Source of the DNA: Seohaeicola sp024304985
Lineage (GTDB): Bacteria > Pseudomonadota > Alphaproteobacteria > Rhodobacterales > Rhodobacteraceae
Direction of reading: 5' to 3'
Assembly (NCBI RefSeq): GCF_028802875.1
Contig: NZ_JARAMP010000005.1
Location: 1-64,000, forward strand
DNA: 64,000 nt
Positions within the stretch are counted from its first letter, which is position 1. Every line of letters starts with the position of its first letter. The translations under genes were made by a program, and so were the position numbers. Below are positions 24,872-34,120 of the stretch, piece by piece. The notes beneath the pieces were generated by a model. That model had not been told where the DNA came from. It searched no databases and was given only the letters and a program-made list of their open reading frames with translations.

Positions 24872-26707
24872 TCAGCCGATCACACCGCGCCCCTGCGTGG
24901 CGGCGGATTGCATGGTGCGCACCACGACAAAGGCGTCGCGCAGGTGGCTGCGTTCGAACTCGGACAGCACATTGGGGGACATGAAATTGTCTGGCTTTCC
25001 CCCGGCGCGGATCAGGGTGGCCTGATGCTCCAGCCGGGTCTGCGCGATGAGGTCATAGGCGTCCAGCAGATCGCGCCCGCCGCTCTGGCTGATCAGGCCC
25101 GCGCCATGCGCGGCTTCGATCCGGGCGCGGGTGTTCACCACCTCAAGCTGGCCGCGCAGCGCATAGATGCGGCCCAGATCAACCACGGGGACAACGCCGT
25201 TCAGTTTCATGTCGATGCGGTTCTTGTGCTCGCCGCTGCGCAGGGTGGCAAAGCCGCGCAGCAATCCCAGCGGCGGGATATGCTTGAGCGAGTTCGACAC
25301 CATATGCGCCACGAAGATCGAGTTGCGCGCGGCGGCCTCGAGCGTGTCGCGTTGCAGATCCTCGAACAATGCGCGGGTGCCCCCGATGGGGCGCAGGTCG
25401 AACATGACCGAGGCCAGCATCTGCGCCTCGGGGTTGGGGGTTTCGATCCAGCGGCGGAAATAGCCGCGCCAGACATGGACCGGCTGGCACCAGCGCGGGT
25501 TGGTGGCCATCATGTCGCCGGGGCAGTAGAAATAGCCCGCCGCATCCAGCCCGTCGCTGACGAATTTGGCCAGTTCCGCGAAATAGGGCATGTCGGCTTC
25601 GGTCACCGCATCGTCCAGCATCAGGCAATTGTCCTGATCCGATACGCCCGTCTGTTCCTGCCGCCCCTGCGACCCGCAGGCCAGCCACAGATAGGGGACG
25701 GGCGGCGGCCCCAGCCGTGCTTCGGCCAGCGCCAGAAGGCGGCGGGTCGCGGCGTCGGCTATGTCGGTGATGAGGCGGGTGACAGTCTCATGGCGGTTGC
25801 CGGCGCCCACCAGCTGCACCAGAAGGCGCGGGATATGGGCGGTCACGGCGGCCAGATCGGCGGGATCGTCGATGCGGGCCACGTCCCGCACCAGCGAGGC
25901 CGAGTTGGTGGCCTGAAACCGGGTCAGGTTGGTCTGGGTCACGATGCCGACGAACTTACCGTTGTCGACGACAGGCACATGGCCGAAGCGGCGCTCCATC
26001 ATCATGTGCAGCACGTCCGAGCCGATGGCGGAGGGTGGCAAGGTTTCGGGATTGGCGGTCATGATCTGACGCACCGGACGGGACGGGTCCAGCCCTTCGG
26101 CCACCACGCGGTTGTTGATGTCATGCAGCGTCACGATCCCGGCCAGACGATCGCCCTCGGTGATCCCCAGCGCCGAGATGCGATGCGACCGCATGAGGCG
26201 GGCGGCATCCACGATCGAGGTCTCGACGGTGCAGGTGATCGGATCGCTGGCCATCAGCTGATCCACCCGCGTTTCCGTCAGGCTGACGGGGCGGGCGGCA
26301 TCTGCGGCCTCGCGCGCGCGGCTGCGCGAAAAGAACCGGCGCGCGCCCTCATGCGCCGAGATCATCGCGCGGAATTCGTCGGCGGGCAGCATCAGCAGCG
26401 TGCCATCGCTGAGCGCGCGCGCATTGGTGCCGGTCAGCCCGCCGCGCATCAGTCCTCGCTCGCCAAAGGAATTGCGCGCACTCAGATGCGAGACGACCTC
26501 GCCTGTATCCGAGGTGATCTCGACCTCGCCTTCCATGATCACATAAAGCCCCTCGCAGGGTTCGCCGTAGCGATAGATCACGTCCTCGCGCCGGATGGGC
26601 ACAAGGCGGAACTGCGCGGCGATGCGGTCCAGATCATCGGCGGCAAAGCTGTCATAGGGGTGAATGGTGCCGAGAAACCGGCGCTGGTCGTCAGCAGAAC
26701 GTGGCAT
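24872..26707 (-). CDS. cNMP-binding/CBS/DUF294 putative nucleotidyltransferase
   Basis: 611 aa. Domain order: cyclic-nucleotide-binding fold (about 15-130; YRYGEPCEGLYVIMEGEVEI), a CBS pair (about 150-270; MASDPITCTVETSIVDAA, IMTANPETLPPSAIG), the DUF294 nucleotidyltransferase-like domain with ACGSQGRQEQTGVSDQDN (about 330-360), and a C-terminal substrate-binding-like helical domain. These proteins resemble uridylyltransferase/GlnD-type signalling enzymes. The neighbouring symporter and exonuclease genes suggest a regulator of acetate or carboxylate uptake that reads adenylate or cyclic-nucleotide state. Confidence 0.88.
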   Translation of the reverse strand: MPRSADDQRRFLGTIHPYDSFAADDLDRIAAQFRLVPIRREDVIYRYGEPCEGLYVIMEGEVEITSDTGEVVSHLSARNSFGERGLMRGGLTGTNARALSDGTLLMLPADEFRAMISAHEGARRFFSRSRAREAADAARPVSLTETRVDQLMASDPITCTVETSIVDAARLMRSHRISALGITEGDRLAGIVTLHDINNRVVAEGLDPSRPVRQIMTANPETLPPSAIGSDVLHMMMERRFGHVPVVDNGKFVGIVTQTNLTRFQATNSASLVRDVARIDDPADLAAVTAHIPRLLVQLVGAGNRHETVTRLITDIADAATRRLLALAEARLGPPPVPYLWLACGSQGRQEQTGVSDQDNCLMLDDAVTEADMPYFAELAKFVSDGLDAAGYFYCPGDMMATNPRWCQPVHVWRGYFRRWIETPNPEAQMLASVMFDLRPIGGTRALFEDLQRDTLEAAARNSIFVAHMVSNSLKHIPPLGLLRGFATLRSGEHKNRIDMKLNGVVPVVDLGRIYALRGQLEVVNTRARIEAAHGAGLISQSGGRDLLDAYDLIAQTRLEHQATLIRAGGKPDNFMSPNVLSEFERSHLRDAFVVVRTMQSAATQGRGVIG

Positions 26708-26793
26708 CGAACCGATCCTCGGACATGTTCCTGTGGCTGTGTCAGCCCCATGTCTAGCGCAGCGCAGGACAGGGGAACATCTGAAAAAGTGAA

Positions 26794-26819
26794 ACGGGCG
26801 GCTCTTTCGAACCGCCCGT
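26794..26819 (-). terminator. Rho-independent-like terminator of the symporter gene
   Basis: On the minus strand ACGGGCGG and CCGCCCGT form a perfect 8-bp stem, followed by TTTCACTTTTT. It starts 14 bases after the symporter stop. It should end most transcripts before the DUF294 gene. Confidence 0.7.
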
Positions 26820-26832
26820 CCCCGTGTTTGTC

Positions 26833-28650
26833 TTAGTGGCCGGTGGCCGCGCCTGCGCCTTTCGGCACACGGATGGATTCCACCAGATCCTGGATCTCGC
26901 GCGGGGGCTCTTTGGTCATACCCGACACGATATAGGCGGTGCCGAAGTTCAGGATCGCGCCCACGGTCCCGAAGGAGGCGGGAGAGATGCCGAACAGCCA
27001 GTTGGCGGGAACGTTCTCAAGCGTGTTGGTGCCCGGAATGAAGAACCAGCCCAGATACAGGAAGATGTAGATGGCGGTCGAGAACAGACCCACCAGCATC
27101 CCTGCAATGGCGCCTTCCTTGTTGATGCGCTTCGAGAAGATGCCCATCATCAGAACCGGGAAGATCGTTGCCGCCGCCAGACCGAAGGCCAGCGCCACCA
27201 CCTGAGCCGCAAAGCCCGGAGGGTTGAGGCCAAGCCAGGTCGCCAGCACGATGGCAAAGCCCATCGAGATCCGTGCGGCCAGAAGCTCGCCCTTTTCACT
27301 GATGTTCGGGTTGATAGAACCCTTGATCAGGTCATGCGACACAGCGGACGAGATCGCCAGCAGCAGACCTGCCGCCGTGGAAAGCGCCGCTGCCAGACCG
27401 CCAGCCGCGACCAGCGCGATCACCCAGCCCGGAAGCTTTGCGATCTCGGGGTTGGCCAGAACCATCATGTCGTTGTCGACCTTGGTCAGTTCGTTGCCAG
27501 TCCAGCCACGTTCAGCCGCAATGGCCTCCATCGCCGGGCTCTTGTCGTTGTAATACTGGATGAAGCCGTCGCCGTTCTTGTCTTCGAAGGCCAGCAGACC
27601 GGTGTTCTTCCAGGTGTTGATCCAGCTGAGGTTGGGATCGGTGTTGATCGCTTCCAGCGAGATCGGATCACCGGCCAGCGCCTCGCCAGCAACGGCGTTC
27701 GGCCAGAAGGTGGTCGACAGGTTCATACGCGCCATCGACCCCACGGCAGGTGCCACGGTGTAGAGCAGGGCGATGAAGACCAGTGCCCAACCGGCGGACC
27801 AGCGTGCATCGGCCACTTTCGGCACGGTGAAGAAGCGGATGATCACGTGCGGCAGACCTGCGGTACCGATCATCAGCGACATGGTGAAGAACACCATGTT
27901 CAGCGTCGAAGTGGTATGCGAGGTATACTGCGTGAAGCCCAGTTCCACCACGACCTGATCCAGTTTGGTCAGGAAGGCCACATCCCCGCCCGAGGGCGCG
28001 TAGGTGCCGAACAGACCCAGCTGGGGCAGGAAATTGCCGGTCATCTGGAGCGAGATGAAGATCGCCGGGATCGTATAGGCGATAATCAGAACGCAATACT
28101 GCGCCACCTGCGTATAGGTGATGCCCTTCATGCCGCCGAACACGGCATAGGCGAACACGATCGCCGCGCCGATATAGAGGCCGGTATCGGTGGACACTTC
28201 AAGGAAGCGCGCGAAGGTCACGCCCACACCGCGCATCTGGCCGATCACATAGGTCACCGAGATGACGATCAGACAGATCACGGCCACAAGGCGTGCGCCC
28301 TTGGAATAGAAGCGGTCGCCCACGAATTCCGGCACGGTGAACTTGCCGAACTTGCGCAGGTAAGGCGCCAGCAGCAGAGCCAGAAGCACATAGCCCCCGG
28401 TCCAGCCCATCAGGAAGGACGACTGGGTATAGCCGCCCGCGGGGGCCAGCGCGATGATGCCGGCCATCGAGATGAAAGAGGCCGCCGACATCCAGTCAGC
28501 AGCGGTGGCCATGCCGTTCATCACGGGCGGAACGCCCTGACCTGCGGCATAGAATTCAGCGGTCGAGCCCGCGCGGGCCCAGATCGCGATGCCGATGTAG
28601 AGCGCAAAGGACGCGCCCACCACCAGCAGGTTGAGAGTATACTGATCCAT
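26833..28650 (-). CDS. Sodium:solute symporter, large subunit (VC_2705 subfamily; acetate symporter ActP-like)
   Basis: 605 aa with about 13 TM helices of the SSS family (LLVVGASFALYIGIAIWAR at the N-terminus, GGYVLLALLLAPYLRKFGKF, LVAAGGLAAALSTAAGLLLAISSAVSHDL). The long periplasmic insert at about 310-400 and the small DUF4212-type partner just upstream mark the VC_2705 type. It probably imports acetate or a similar short carboxylate with Na+. Acetyl-CoA synthetase lies two genes upstream, which supports acetate. Confidence 0.88.
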   Translation of the reverse strand: MDQYTLNLLVVGASFALYIGIAIWARAGSTAEFYAAGQGVPPVMNGMATAADWMSAASFISMAGIIALAPAGGYTQSSFLMGWTGGYVLLALLLAPYLRKFGKFTVPEFVGDRFYSKGARLVAVICLIVISVTYVIGQMRGVGVTFARFLEVSTDTGLYIGAAIVFAYAVFGGMKGITYTQVAQYCVLIIAYTIPAIFISLQMTGNFLPQLGLFGTYAPSGGDVAFLTKLDQVVVELGFTQYTSHTTSTLNMVFFTMSLMIGTAGLPHVIIRFFTVPKVADARWSAGWALVFIALLYTVAPAVGSMARMNLSTTFWPNAVAGEALAGDPISLEAINTDPNLSWINTWKNTGLLAFEDKNGDGFIQYYNDKSPAMEAIAAERGWTGNELTKVDNDMMVLANPEIAKLPGWVIALVAAGGLAAALSTAAGLLLAISSAVSHDLIKGSINPNISEKGELLAARISMGFAIVLATWLGLNPPGFAAQVVALAFGLAAATIFPVLMMGIFSKRINKEGAIAGMLVGLFSTAIYIFLYLGWFFIPGTNTLENVPANWLFGISPASFGTVGAILNFGTAYIVSGMTKEPPREIQDLVESIRVPKGAGAATGH

Positions 28651-28671
28651 TGGTTCCCTGTCCCTTCGAGC

Positions 28672-28932
28672 TTATTCTTCGACGCCGTGTTCAGCGTCGA
28701 GCTTGTTCATGCGCCAGGCGTAGAAGAAGATCAGCGCCAGGAACACGAGGATCGAGCCTTGCTGTGCGAACCAGAAGCCCAGATCGGTGCCGCCCACCTC
28801 GATGCCCATCAGCATCGGCCGCAGGATGATACCGAATCCGAACGAAACCAGCGCCCAGATCGCAAGGCTTATCAGGATGATCCGCACGTTTGCGGCCCAA
28901 TAGGCGTTGTTGTCTTTTGAGTTGTCTGCCAT
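28672..28932 (-). CDS. Sodium:solute symporter small subunit (DUF4212)
   Basis: 86 aa from ATG 28932, preceded by GGGAGGA; an upstream in-frame ATG (28956) is less likely. Two TM helices (NVRIILISLAIWALVSFGFG and QGSILVFLALIFFYAWRM) are separated by a short loop containing LRPMLMGIEVGG. It occurs as the partner immediately upstream of VC_2705-type symporters, here 21 bases before the large subunit. Confidence 0.88.
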   Translation of the reverse strand: MADNSKDNNAYWAANVRIILISLAIWALVSFGFGIILRPMLMGIEVGGTDLGFWFAQQGSILVFLALIFFYAWRMNKLDAEHGVEE

Positions 28933-28998
28933 GAAAGGCGTCCTCCCTTTTTGCACATTTCCGAAAGGCGCTGGTGACCCTGCGCCTCCCCCTCCCGA

Positions 28999-29667
28999 TT
29001 ACGCGACCGCCCTCTGGACGATTGCGCTCAGCCCTTCGGCAATCGCAGGGATCTCGCCCATGGCGTCGATCCGTTGCAGATTGCCCTGTTCCTCGTAATA
29101 GGCGATCAGCGGTGCGGTCTGGGCGTGATAGGCCGTCAGACGCTGGCCCACCGTGGCCGCGTTGTCATCGGCACGCCGCGTCATGTGGGTGCCACCGCAT
29201 TTGTCGCAAGTGCCTGCTATTGCGGGCGTTTTGTAATGATCGTGGTAGCCCTCGCCACAGGTGCCGCAGGTATAGCGGCCCGCCACGCGGGTCACCATTT
29301 CCGCGTCATCCACCTCCAGAGAGATGGCCGCGTTGATCCGCTGCCCGCTTTGTGCCAGCAGATCGTCCAGCGCCTTTGCCTGCCCCGCAGTGCGGGGAAA
29401 GCCGTCCAGGATCACGCCATTCGCCGTGTCGGGTTCGGCCAGACGATCCTTGAGGATGGCCAGAACGATCTCGTCGCTGACCAGATCGCCGGCCGCCATG
29501 ACCGCCTTGGCCGCGCGGCCGGCATCGGTGCCCGCCGCCACCGCTGCGCGCAGCAGATCGCCGGTGGACAGTTGCACCAGACCGAAACGGTCCTGCAGCA
29601 TCCGCGCCTGCGTGCCCTTGCCCGCACCCGGAGGGCCCAGCAGGATCAGAACGGCGGGACGGGTCAT
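28999..29667 (-). CDS. adk: Adenylate kinase with zinc-binding LID
   Basis: 222 aa from ATG 29667 (GGAAAG upstream); a GTG at 29691 is the alternative. P-loop GPPGAGKGT (11-19), LSTGDLLRAAVA, LDGFPRTAGQA, and a LID domain with two CxxC pairs (YTCGTCGEGY, GTCDKCGGTH) that bind zinc. It interconverts AMP+ATP and 2 ADP. It lies directly downstream of acs, whose reaction produces AMP, so the pair makes metabolic sense. Roseobacters often have another adk in the ribosomal operon, so this may be a second copy. Confidence 0.9.
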   Translation of the reverse strand: MTRPAVLILLGPPGAGKGTQARMLQDRFGLVQLSTGDLLRAAVAAGTDAGRAAKAVMAAGDLVSDEIVLAILKDRLAEPDTANGVILDGFPRTAGQAKALDDLLAQSGQRINAAISLEVDDAEMVTRVAGRYTCGTCGEGYHDHYKTPAIAGTCDKCGGTHMTRRADDNAATVGQRLTAYHAQTAPLIAYYEEQGNLQRIDAMGEIPAIAEGLSAIVQRAVA

Positions 29668-29687
29668 GGTCTGGCTTTCCATCCCGC

Positions 29688-31652
29688 TCACGCCTTGTTC
29701 ATCCGGTTTTCGATCAGGTTGTCCACGACCGTAGGATCGGCCAGCGTCGAGGTGTCCCCCAGCGCGCCATAGTCATTCTCGGCGATCTTGCGCAGGATGC
29801 GGCGCATGATCTTGCCGGAACGTGTCTTGGGCAGGCCCGGTGCCCATTGGATCAGGTCGGGGCTGGCGATGGGGCCGATTTCCGTGCGGACCCATTTGAC
29901 CAGATCCTTGCGCAGATCCTCGGACGGCTCTACCCCGTTCATCAGCGTGACATAGGCATAGATGCCCTGGCCCTTGATCGGATGCGGATAGCCCACCACG
30001 GCGGCCTCGGCCACATCGGCATGGGCGACCAGCGCGCTTTCGACCTCGGCGGTGCCCATGCGGTGACCGGACACGTTGATGACGTCATCGACACGGCCGG
30101 TGATCCAGTAATAGCCATCCGCATCACGGCGGCAGCCATCCCCCGAGAAGTAATAGCCCTTGTAATCGCTGAAATAGGTCTTTTCGAACCGTTCGTGATC
30201 GCCGTAAACCGTGCGCATCTGGCCGGGCCAGCTGTCTTTCAGGCACAGCACGCCCTCGGCGGCGGTCGTCGTGATCTCGGCCCCGGTCTGGGGGTCAAGG
30301 ATCACGGGCTGCACGCCGAAGAAGGGCAGGGTGGCCGAACCGGGCTTGGTGGGAATCGCGCCCGGCAGCGGTGTCAGCAGGTGCCCGCCGGTTTCGGTCT
30401 GCCACCATGTATCGACGATGGGCACAGCACCTTTGCCGACCACATCGTTATACCAGTTCCATGCCTCGGGGTTGATCGGTTCACCCACGGTGCCCAACAG
30501 TTTCAGTGAGGACAGGTCGTATTTCGTGACCGGATCGGTGCCATGGGCCATCAGCGCGCGGATCGCGGTGGGGGCGGTGTAGAACTGGTTCACCTTGTGC
30601 TTTTCGCACACCGCCCAGAACCGGCCTGCATCGGGCCATGTCGGCACGCCTTCGAACATCAGCGTGGTCGCGCCATTGGCCAGCGGGCCATAGACGATAT
30701 AGCTGTGCCCGGTGACCCAGCCCACATCGGCGGTGCACCAGAAGATGTCGCCATCATGGTAATCGAACGTGTATTGATGCGTCATCGAGGCATAGACTAG
30801 ATAGCCGCCCGATGTATGCACCACGCCCTTGGGCTGCCCGGTCGAACCCGAGGTATAGAGGATGAAAAGCGGGTCTTCCGCCGCCATCTCGGCGGGGGCG
30901 CAGTAATCATCCGCCTCCATCGCCATTTCATTGTAGTCGTGGTCGCGCCCGTCCACCCATGTGGTCTGACCGCCGGTGCGGCGCACCACCAGACATTTCA
31001 CGCTGTCCTTGCAATGCAGCAGGGCGGCATCCGTGTTGGACTTGAGCGGGGTCGCGCGCCCGCCGCGCGGGGCGTAATCGGCGGTGATCACGACCTTCGC
31101 GTCGCAGCCGTTGATCCGCGCCCCAAGTGCGTCGGGCGAGAAGCCCGCGAAGACGATGGAATGGACCGCGCCGATCCGCGCGCAGGCCAGCATGGCATAG
31201 GCCGCCTCGGGGATCATCGGCAGGTAGATCACCACGCGGTCGCCCTTGCGCACGCCCATGGACTCCAGAATGTTGGCCATCCGGCAGGTGCGCCGGTGCA
31301 ATTCCTTGTAGGTGATGTGCTGGGCCTGATCCTTGGGATCATCGGGTTCCCAGATGATCGCGGTCTGGTCGCCGCGCGTGGCCAGATGCCGGTCGATGCA
31401 ATTGGCGCTGACGTTCAGCGTGCCGTCCTCGAACCATTTGATATCGACCGCGCCGGGGGCGAAGCTGGTGTTCTTGACCTTCGTGAAGGGCTTGATCCAG
31501 TCGATCCGCTTGCCATGTTCCGCCCAGAACCCGTTCGGGTCCTTGATCGAGGCGTCATACATCGCCTTGTAGGAATCGGCGGTGATATGCGCATTGGCCG
31601 CGAAGGCGGCCGAGGGGGCATAGAGGCTGTCGGTGCTGGTCGGGTTGGTCAT
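29688..31652 (-). CDS. acs: Acetyl-CoA synthetase
   Basis: 654 aa, the normal length. ANL-superfamily motifs: FILYTSGSTGQPKGVVHTSG (ATP binding), YFSGDGCRRDADGYYWITGR, and the C-terminal PKTRSGKIMRRILRKIA with the catalytic Lys that is also the usual acetylation site. It converts acetate, ATP and CoA to acetyl-CoA, AMP and PPi. GGAGGATTC precedes the start. With the symporter and adk it forms an acetate-use block on the minus strand. No protein acetyltransferase gene is seen beside it. Confidence 0.95.
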   Translation of the reverse strand: MTNPTSTDSLYAPSAAFAANAHITADSYKAMYDASIKDPNGFWAEHGKRIDWIKPFTKVKNTSFAPGAVDIKWFEDGTLNVSANCIDRHLATRGDQTAIIWEPDDPKDQAQHITYKELHRRTCRMANILESMGVRKGDRVVIYLPMIPEAAYAMLACARIGAVHSIVFAGFSPDALGARINGCDAKVVITADYAPRGGRATPLKSNTDAALLHCKDSVKCLVVRRTGGQTTWVDGRDHDYNEMAMEADDYCAPAEMAAEDPLFILYTSGSTGQPKGVVHTSGGYLVYASMTHQYTFDYHDGDIFWCTADVGWVTGHSYIVYGPLANGATTLMFEGVPTWPDAGRFWAVCEKHKVNQFYTAPTAIRALMAHGTDPVTKYDLSSLKLLGTVGEPINPEAWNWYNDVVGKGAVPIVDTWWQTETGGHLLTPLPGAIPTKPGSATLPFFGVQPVILDPQTGAEITTTAAEGVLCLKDSWPGQMRTVYGDHERFEKTYFSDYKGYYFSGDGCRRDADGYYWITGRVDDVINVSGHRMGTAEVESALVAHADVAEAAVVGYPHPIKGQGIYAYVTLMNGVEPSEDLRKDLVKWVRTEIGPIASPDLIQWAPGLPKTRSGKIMRRILRKIAENDYGALGDTSTLADPTVVDNLIENRMNKA

Positions 31653-32131
31653 GAATCCTCCGTTCGTATTCTTGGCCCCGAAGGGCCAGTGACGTGCACC
31701 AATATAGGCCGCAGCGTCATCTCCTCGGGCGGGAATTTACCACAGAGATGCCATTTTTGTATAAGATACTGTTTTTTATTGCTTATTTAGTAAATAAATT
31801 ATCAAGATTACAGCAAGTTTGTAAATTTTTGACCGGTAACAGAAAATTTACCTGCGTTTTTAGGGTTTGGCCGCGACATAATCTGTCGTGCGGAATGCCA
31901 AAGTATACCGATGTATGCGGTAAAGACCCTTCTGGTTGTGTTTTGGCCGCATCCCGTCTGCATGTCGTCCAAGGCTGATGTGACGCCGCGTCACGAATCT
32001 GTCAGCCAATCTGCCCTTTCTGAAAGAGGCTGGCCTTTCGGGGCAATCCCTCGCTGGGCGCGGCCCCTTGCGCCCCGCGATAGGCCCCTTACACTCGGCC
32101 TGTCCAATAGCGGGCAGGGGGCAATCCAGAG
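31653..32131. other. Long divergent promoter region between acs and the P450 gene
   Basis: About 480 bases, with an AT-rich core at roughly 31750-31860 (TTTTTTATTGCTTATTTAG nearby), unusual for this GC-rich core and suitable for promoters of acs. At 31980-31994 a 15-bp palindrome (GTGACG CCG CGTCAC) lies closer to the P450 gene and may be an operator. I see no credible small gene. Confidence 0.45.
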
Positions 32132-33376
32132 ATGGACACGGACGTGATCATGGCAGAGCAGGCGCGCGGTTTCGTGCTGGCGCATCCGCCTGCGGGCTTT
32201 GTCGAGGACCCGTTTCCCACCTATGCCGCCCTTCTGACCCATGCGCCCGTCCTGCCGCAGCCGGACGGGTCGGTGCTGCTCAGCCGCCATGCGGATCTGG
32301 ACCGCATCTACCGCGACACCACGCTGTTCCGGTCGGACAAGAAAGCCGCCTTTGCCCCCAAGTTCGGAGCGGGCACGCCGCTTTACCGGCATCACACCAC
32401 CTCGCTGGTGTTCAGCGATCCGCCCCTGCACACCCGCGTGCGCCGGATCATGAGCGCGGCGCTGACCCCGCGCGCCATTGCGCGGATGGAGCCGGGTCTG
32501 ATCACGACGGTGGATCACCTGCTGGACGGTCTGGCCATGCGTGCCGCCGCAGGCGACACCCCCGATCTGGTCGAGGATTTCGCCGCGTCCATTCCGATCC
32601 AGATCATCGGCAACCTGCTGGATATCCCGCATGAGGCGCGCGCACCGCTGCGGGATTGGTCGCTGGCCATCCTTGGTGCTTTGGAGCCGGTTCTCTCCGA
32701 CGATCAACTGGCGCGCGGCCACCGGGCCGTGACAGAGTTCTGCGGCTATCTGAAAGGTCTGATCGCCCATCGCCGCGCCCATCCCGGTGATCCCGAAACG
32801 GATGTGCTGACCCGGCTGATCACCGGGGAGGGCGGCGATGGCGGCACCCTGTCGGAAGAGGAGCTTTTGCAGAACTGCATCTTCATCCTGAATGCGGGCC
32901 ATGAAACGACAACGAACCTGATCGGCAATGCGCTGGCCGCGCTGCATGATCATCCCGATCAGAAGGCGCGGCTTCTGGCCGACCCCGCGCTTTGTTCACC
33001 CGCTATCGAGGAAGTGCTGCGCTTCCAATCGCCCAACCAGCTGGGCAACCGGGAAACGACCGCGCCCGTCACCATCGGCGGCATCGACATTCCCGCGGGC
33101 ACCAACCTGCATCTGTGCATCGGGGCGGCCAATCGTGATCCGGCGCAATTCGCGGACCCGGATCGTTTCGACATCACGCGCCGCCCGAACCGGCATCTGG
33201 CCTTTGCCGGGGGGCCGCATGTCTGCGTGGGGCTGACCCTGGCACGGCTGGAGGGGCGGATTGCGGTGTCGCGCTTTCTCGCGCGCTTTCCGGGCTATGC
33301 GCTGACCCAAGGGCGCAGGCATGGCGGGCGCTTGCGCTTTCGCGGCTATGCGGCACTGCCCGCGCGGCTGGTCTGA
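32132..33376 (+). CDS. Cytochrome P450
   Basis: 414 aa, soluble bacterial type. I-helix oxygen-binding motif AGHETT (255-260), K-helix ExxR (Glu294-Arg297 in IEEVLRF), and haem-binding FAGGPHVCVG with Cys365 as the iron ligand. The substrate-recognition segments do not allow a substrate call. No ferredoxin or ferredoxin reductase gene is adjacent, so electrons must come from elsewhere. It is a single gene between acs and marR. Confidence 0.93.
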   Translation: MDTDVIMAEQARGFVLAHPPAGFVEDPFPTYAALLTHAPVLPQPDGSVLLSRHADLDRIYRDTTLFRSDKKAAFAPKFGAGTPLYRHHTTSLVFSDPPLHTRVRRIMSAALTPRAIARMEPGLITTVDHLLDGLAMRAAAGDTPDLVEDFAASIPIQIIGNLLDIPHEARAPLRDWSLAILGALEPVLSDDQLARGHRAVTEFCGYLKGLIAHRRAHPGDPETDVLTRLITGEGGDGGTLSEEELLQNCIFILNAGHETTTNLIGNALAALHDHPDQKARLLADPALCSPAIEEVLRFQSPNQLGNRETTAPVTIGGIDIPAGTNLHLCIGAANRDPAQFADPDRFDITRRPNRHLAFAGGPHVCVGLTLARLEGRIAVSRFLARFPGYALTQGRRHGGRLRFRGYAALPARLV

Positions 33377-33379
33377 GCC

Positions 33380-33898
33380 TCAGAACGCCGTGGCCGACCG
33401 TGCGGCCTGATCGTATTGACCCGACATGGTGCGCAAGAGCGTGGCCAGCTTGCTGATCTGTTCCGGCTCAAGCCCCAGTTCCAGCACGGGCTTCAGCAGC
33501 AGATTCTCGCGGATCTCGCGGTAGCGGGCGCAGGCATCCTGCCCGGCCTCGGTCGCCTCGACCGTCTTTTCCTTGCCGCGCCGCCCTTCCTTGACCAGCC
33601 CGTGCTTGGTCAGTTTCTTGATCGCGTAATTGACCGTATGCGTATCCTCGACATTCAGGACCAGACAGATATCGGCCAGTTTCTTGGCCCGTCCGCGATG
33701 GCGCACGGTGTGCAGCACCAGCACATCCAGTGGCGACAGATCGGGAAAGCCCGTAGCCGCCATGGCCCGCACCATCCAGCGGTTGAAGGCATGGCCCGCG
33801 ATGATCATCCCGAACTCCAGCTCGGAGATTTCGGCAAAGGAACCCTCTGCCAGATGCGCGGATGAAACGATGGGGCCAAGCGATGATGACATGGGCAT
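33380..33898 (-). CDS. MarR family transcriptional regulator
   Basis: 172 aa from ATG 33898; an ATG two codons later is equally possible. The winged helix is at about 55-120 (LSPLDVLVLHTVRHRGRAKKLADICLVLN in two halves, then TVNYAIKKLTKHGLV and GRRGKEKTVEATEAG). It is divergent from the TRAP operon, with a perfect palindrome in between. It probably represses dctP and itself, with release by the transported compound. The 3' end meets the P450 gene convergently. Confidence 0.88.
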   Translation of the reverse strand: MPMSSSLGPIVSSAHLAEGSFAEISELEFGMIIAGHAFNRWMVRAMAATGFPDLSPLDVLVLHTVRHRGRAKKLADICLVLNVEDTHTVNYAIKKLTKHGLVKEGRRGKEKTVEATEAGQDACARYREIRENLLLKPVLELGLEPEQISKLATLLRTMSGQYDQAARSATAF

Positions 33899-33923
33899 GA
33901 GGATGGGTGATCCTGATAAAATG

Positions 33924-33940
33924 TCAACATTTTGTTGACG
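33924..33940 (+). promoter_or_regulatory. Palindromic operator between marR and the TRAP genes
   Basis: GTCAACA TTT TGTTGAC is a perfect 7-3-7 inverted repeat, 26 bases upstream of marR and 181 bases upstream of dctP. Its size and position fit a MarR-dimer site. Confidence 0.6.
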
Positions 33941-34120
33941 TATTCTGAAAGTCAGGCAGTATGACCCTTGGAATCGGGTATCAGCCCGGCTGAACCAAGG
34001 CGCGCCTTGACCGGATGATCCCGCCTCTGCACCCTTGGGGGTGCAGTGACTGAACGGGGACGGGGCGCAAGATCCCGCCCAGACCGCCCGCTGCGCCGGG
34101 CCACAATCGGGAGACAGACC

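Noticed and set aside
24908..28920. Long plus-strand frames (642 and 698 codons) across the DUF294 and symporter genes
   Set aside because: They are mirror frames of strongly supported minus-strand genes and encode His/Gln/Arg-rich low-complexity sequence.
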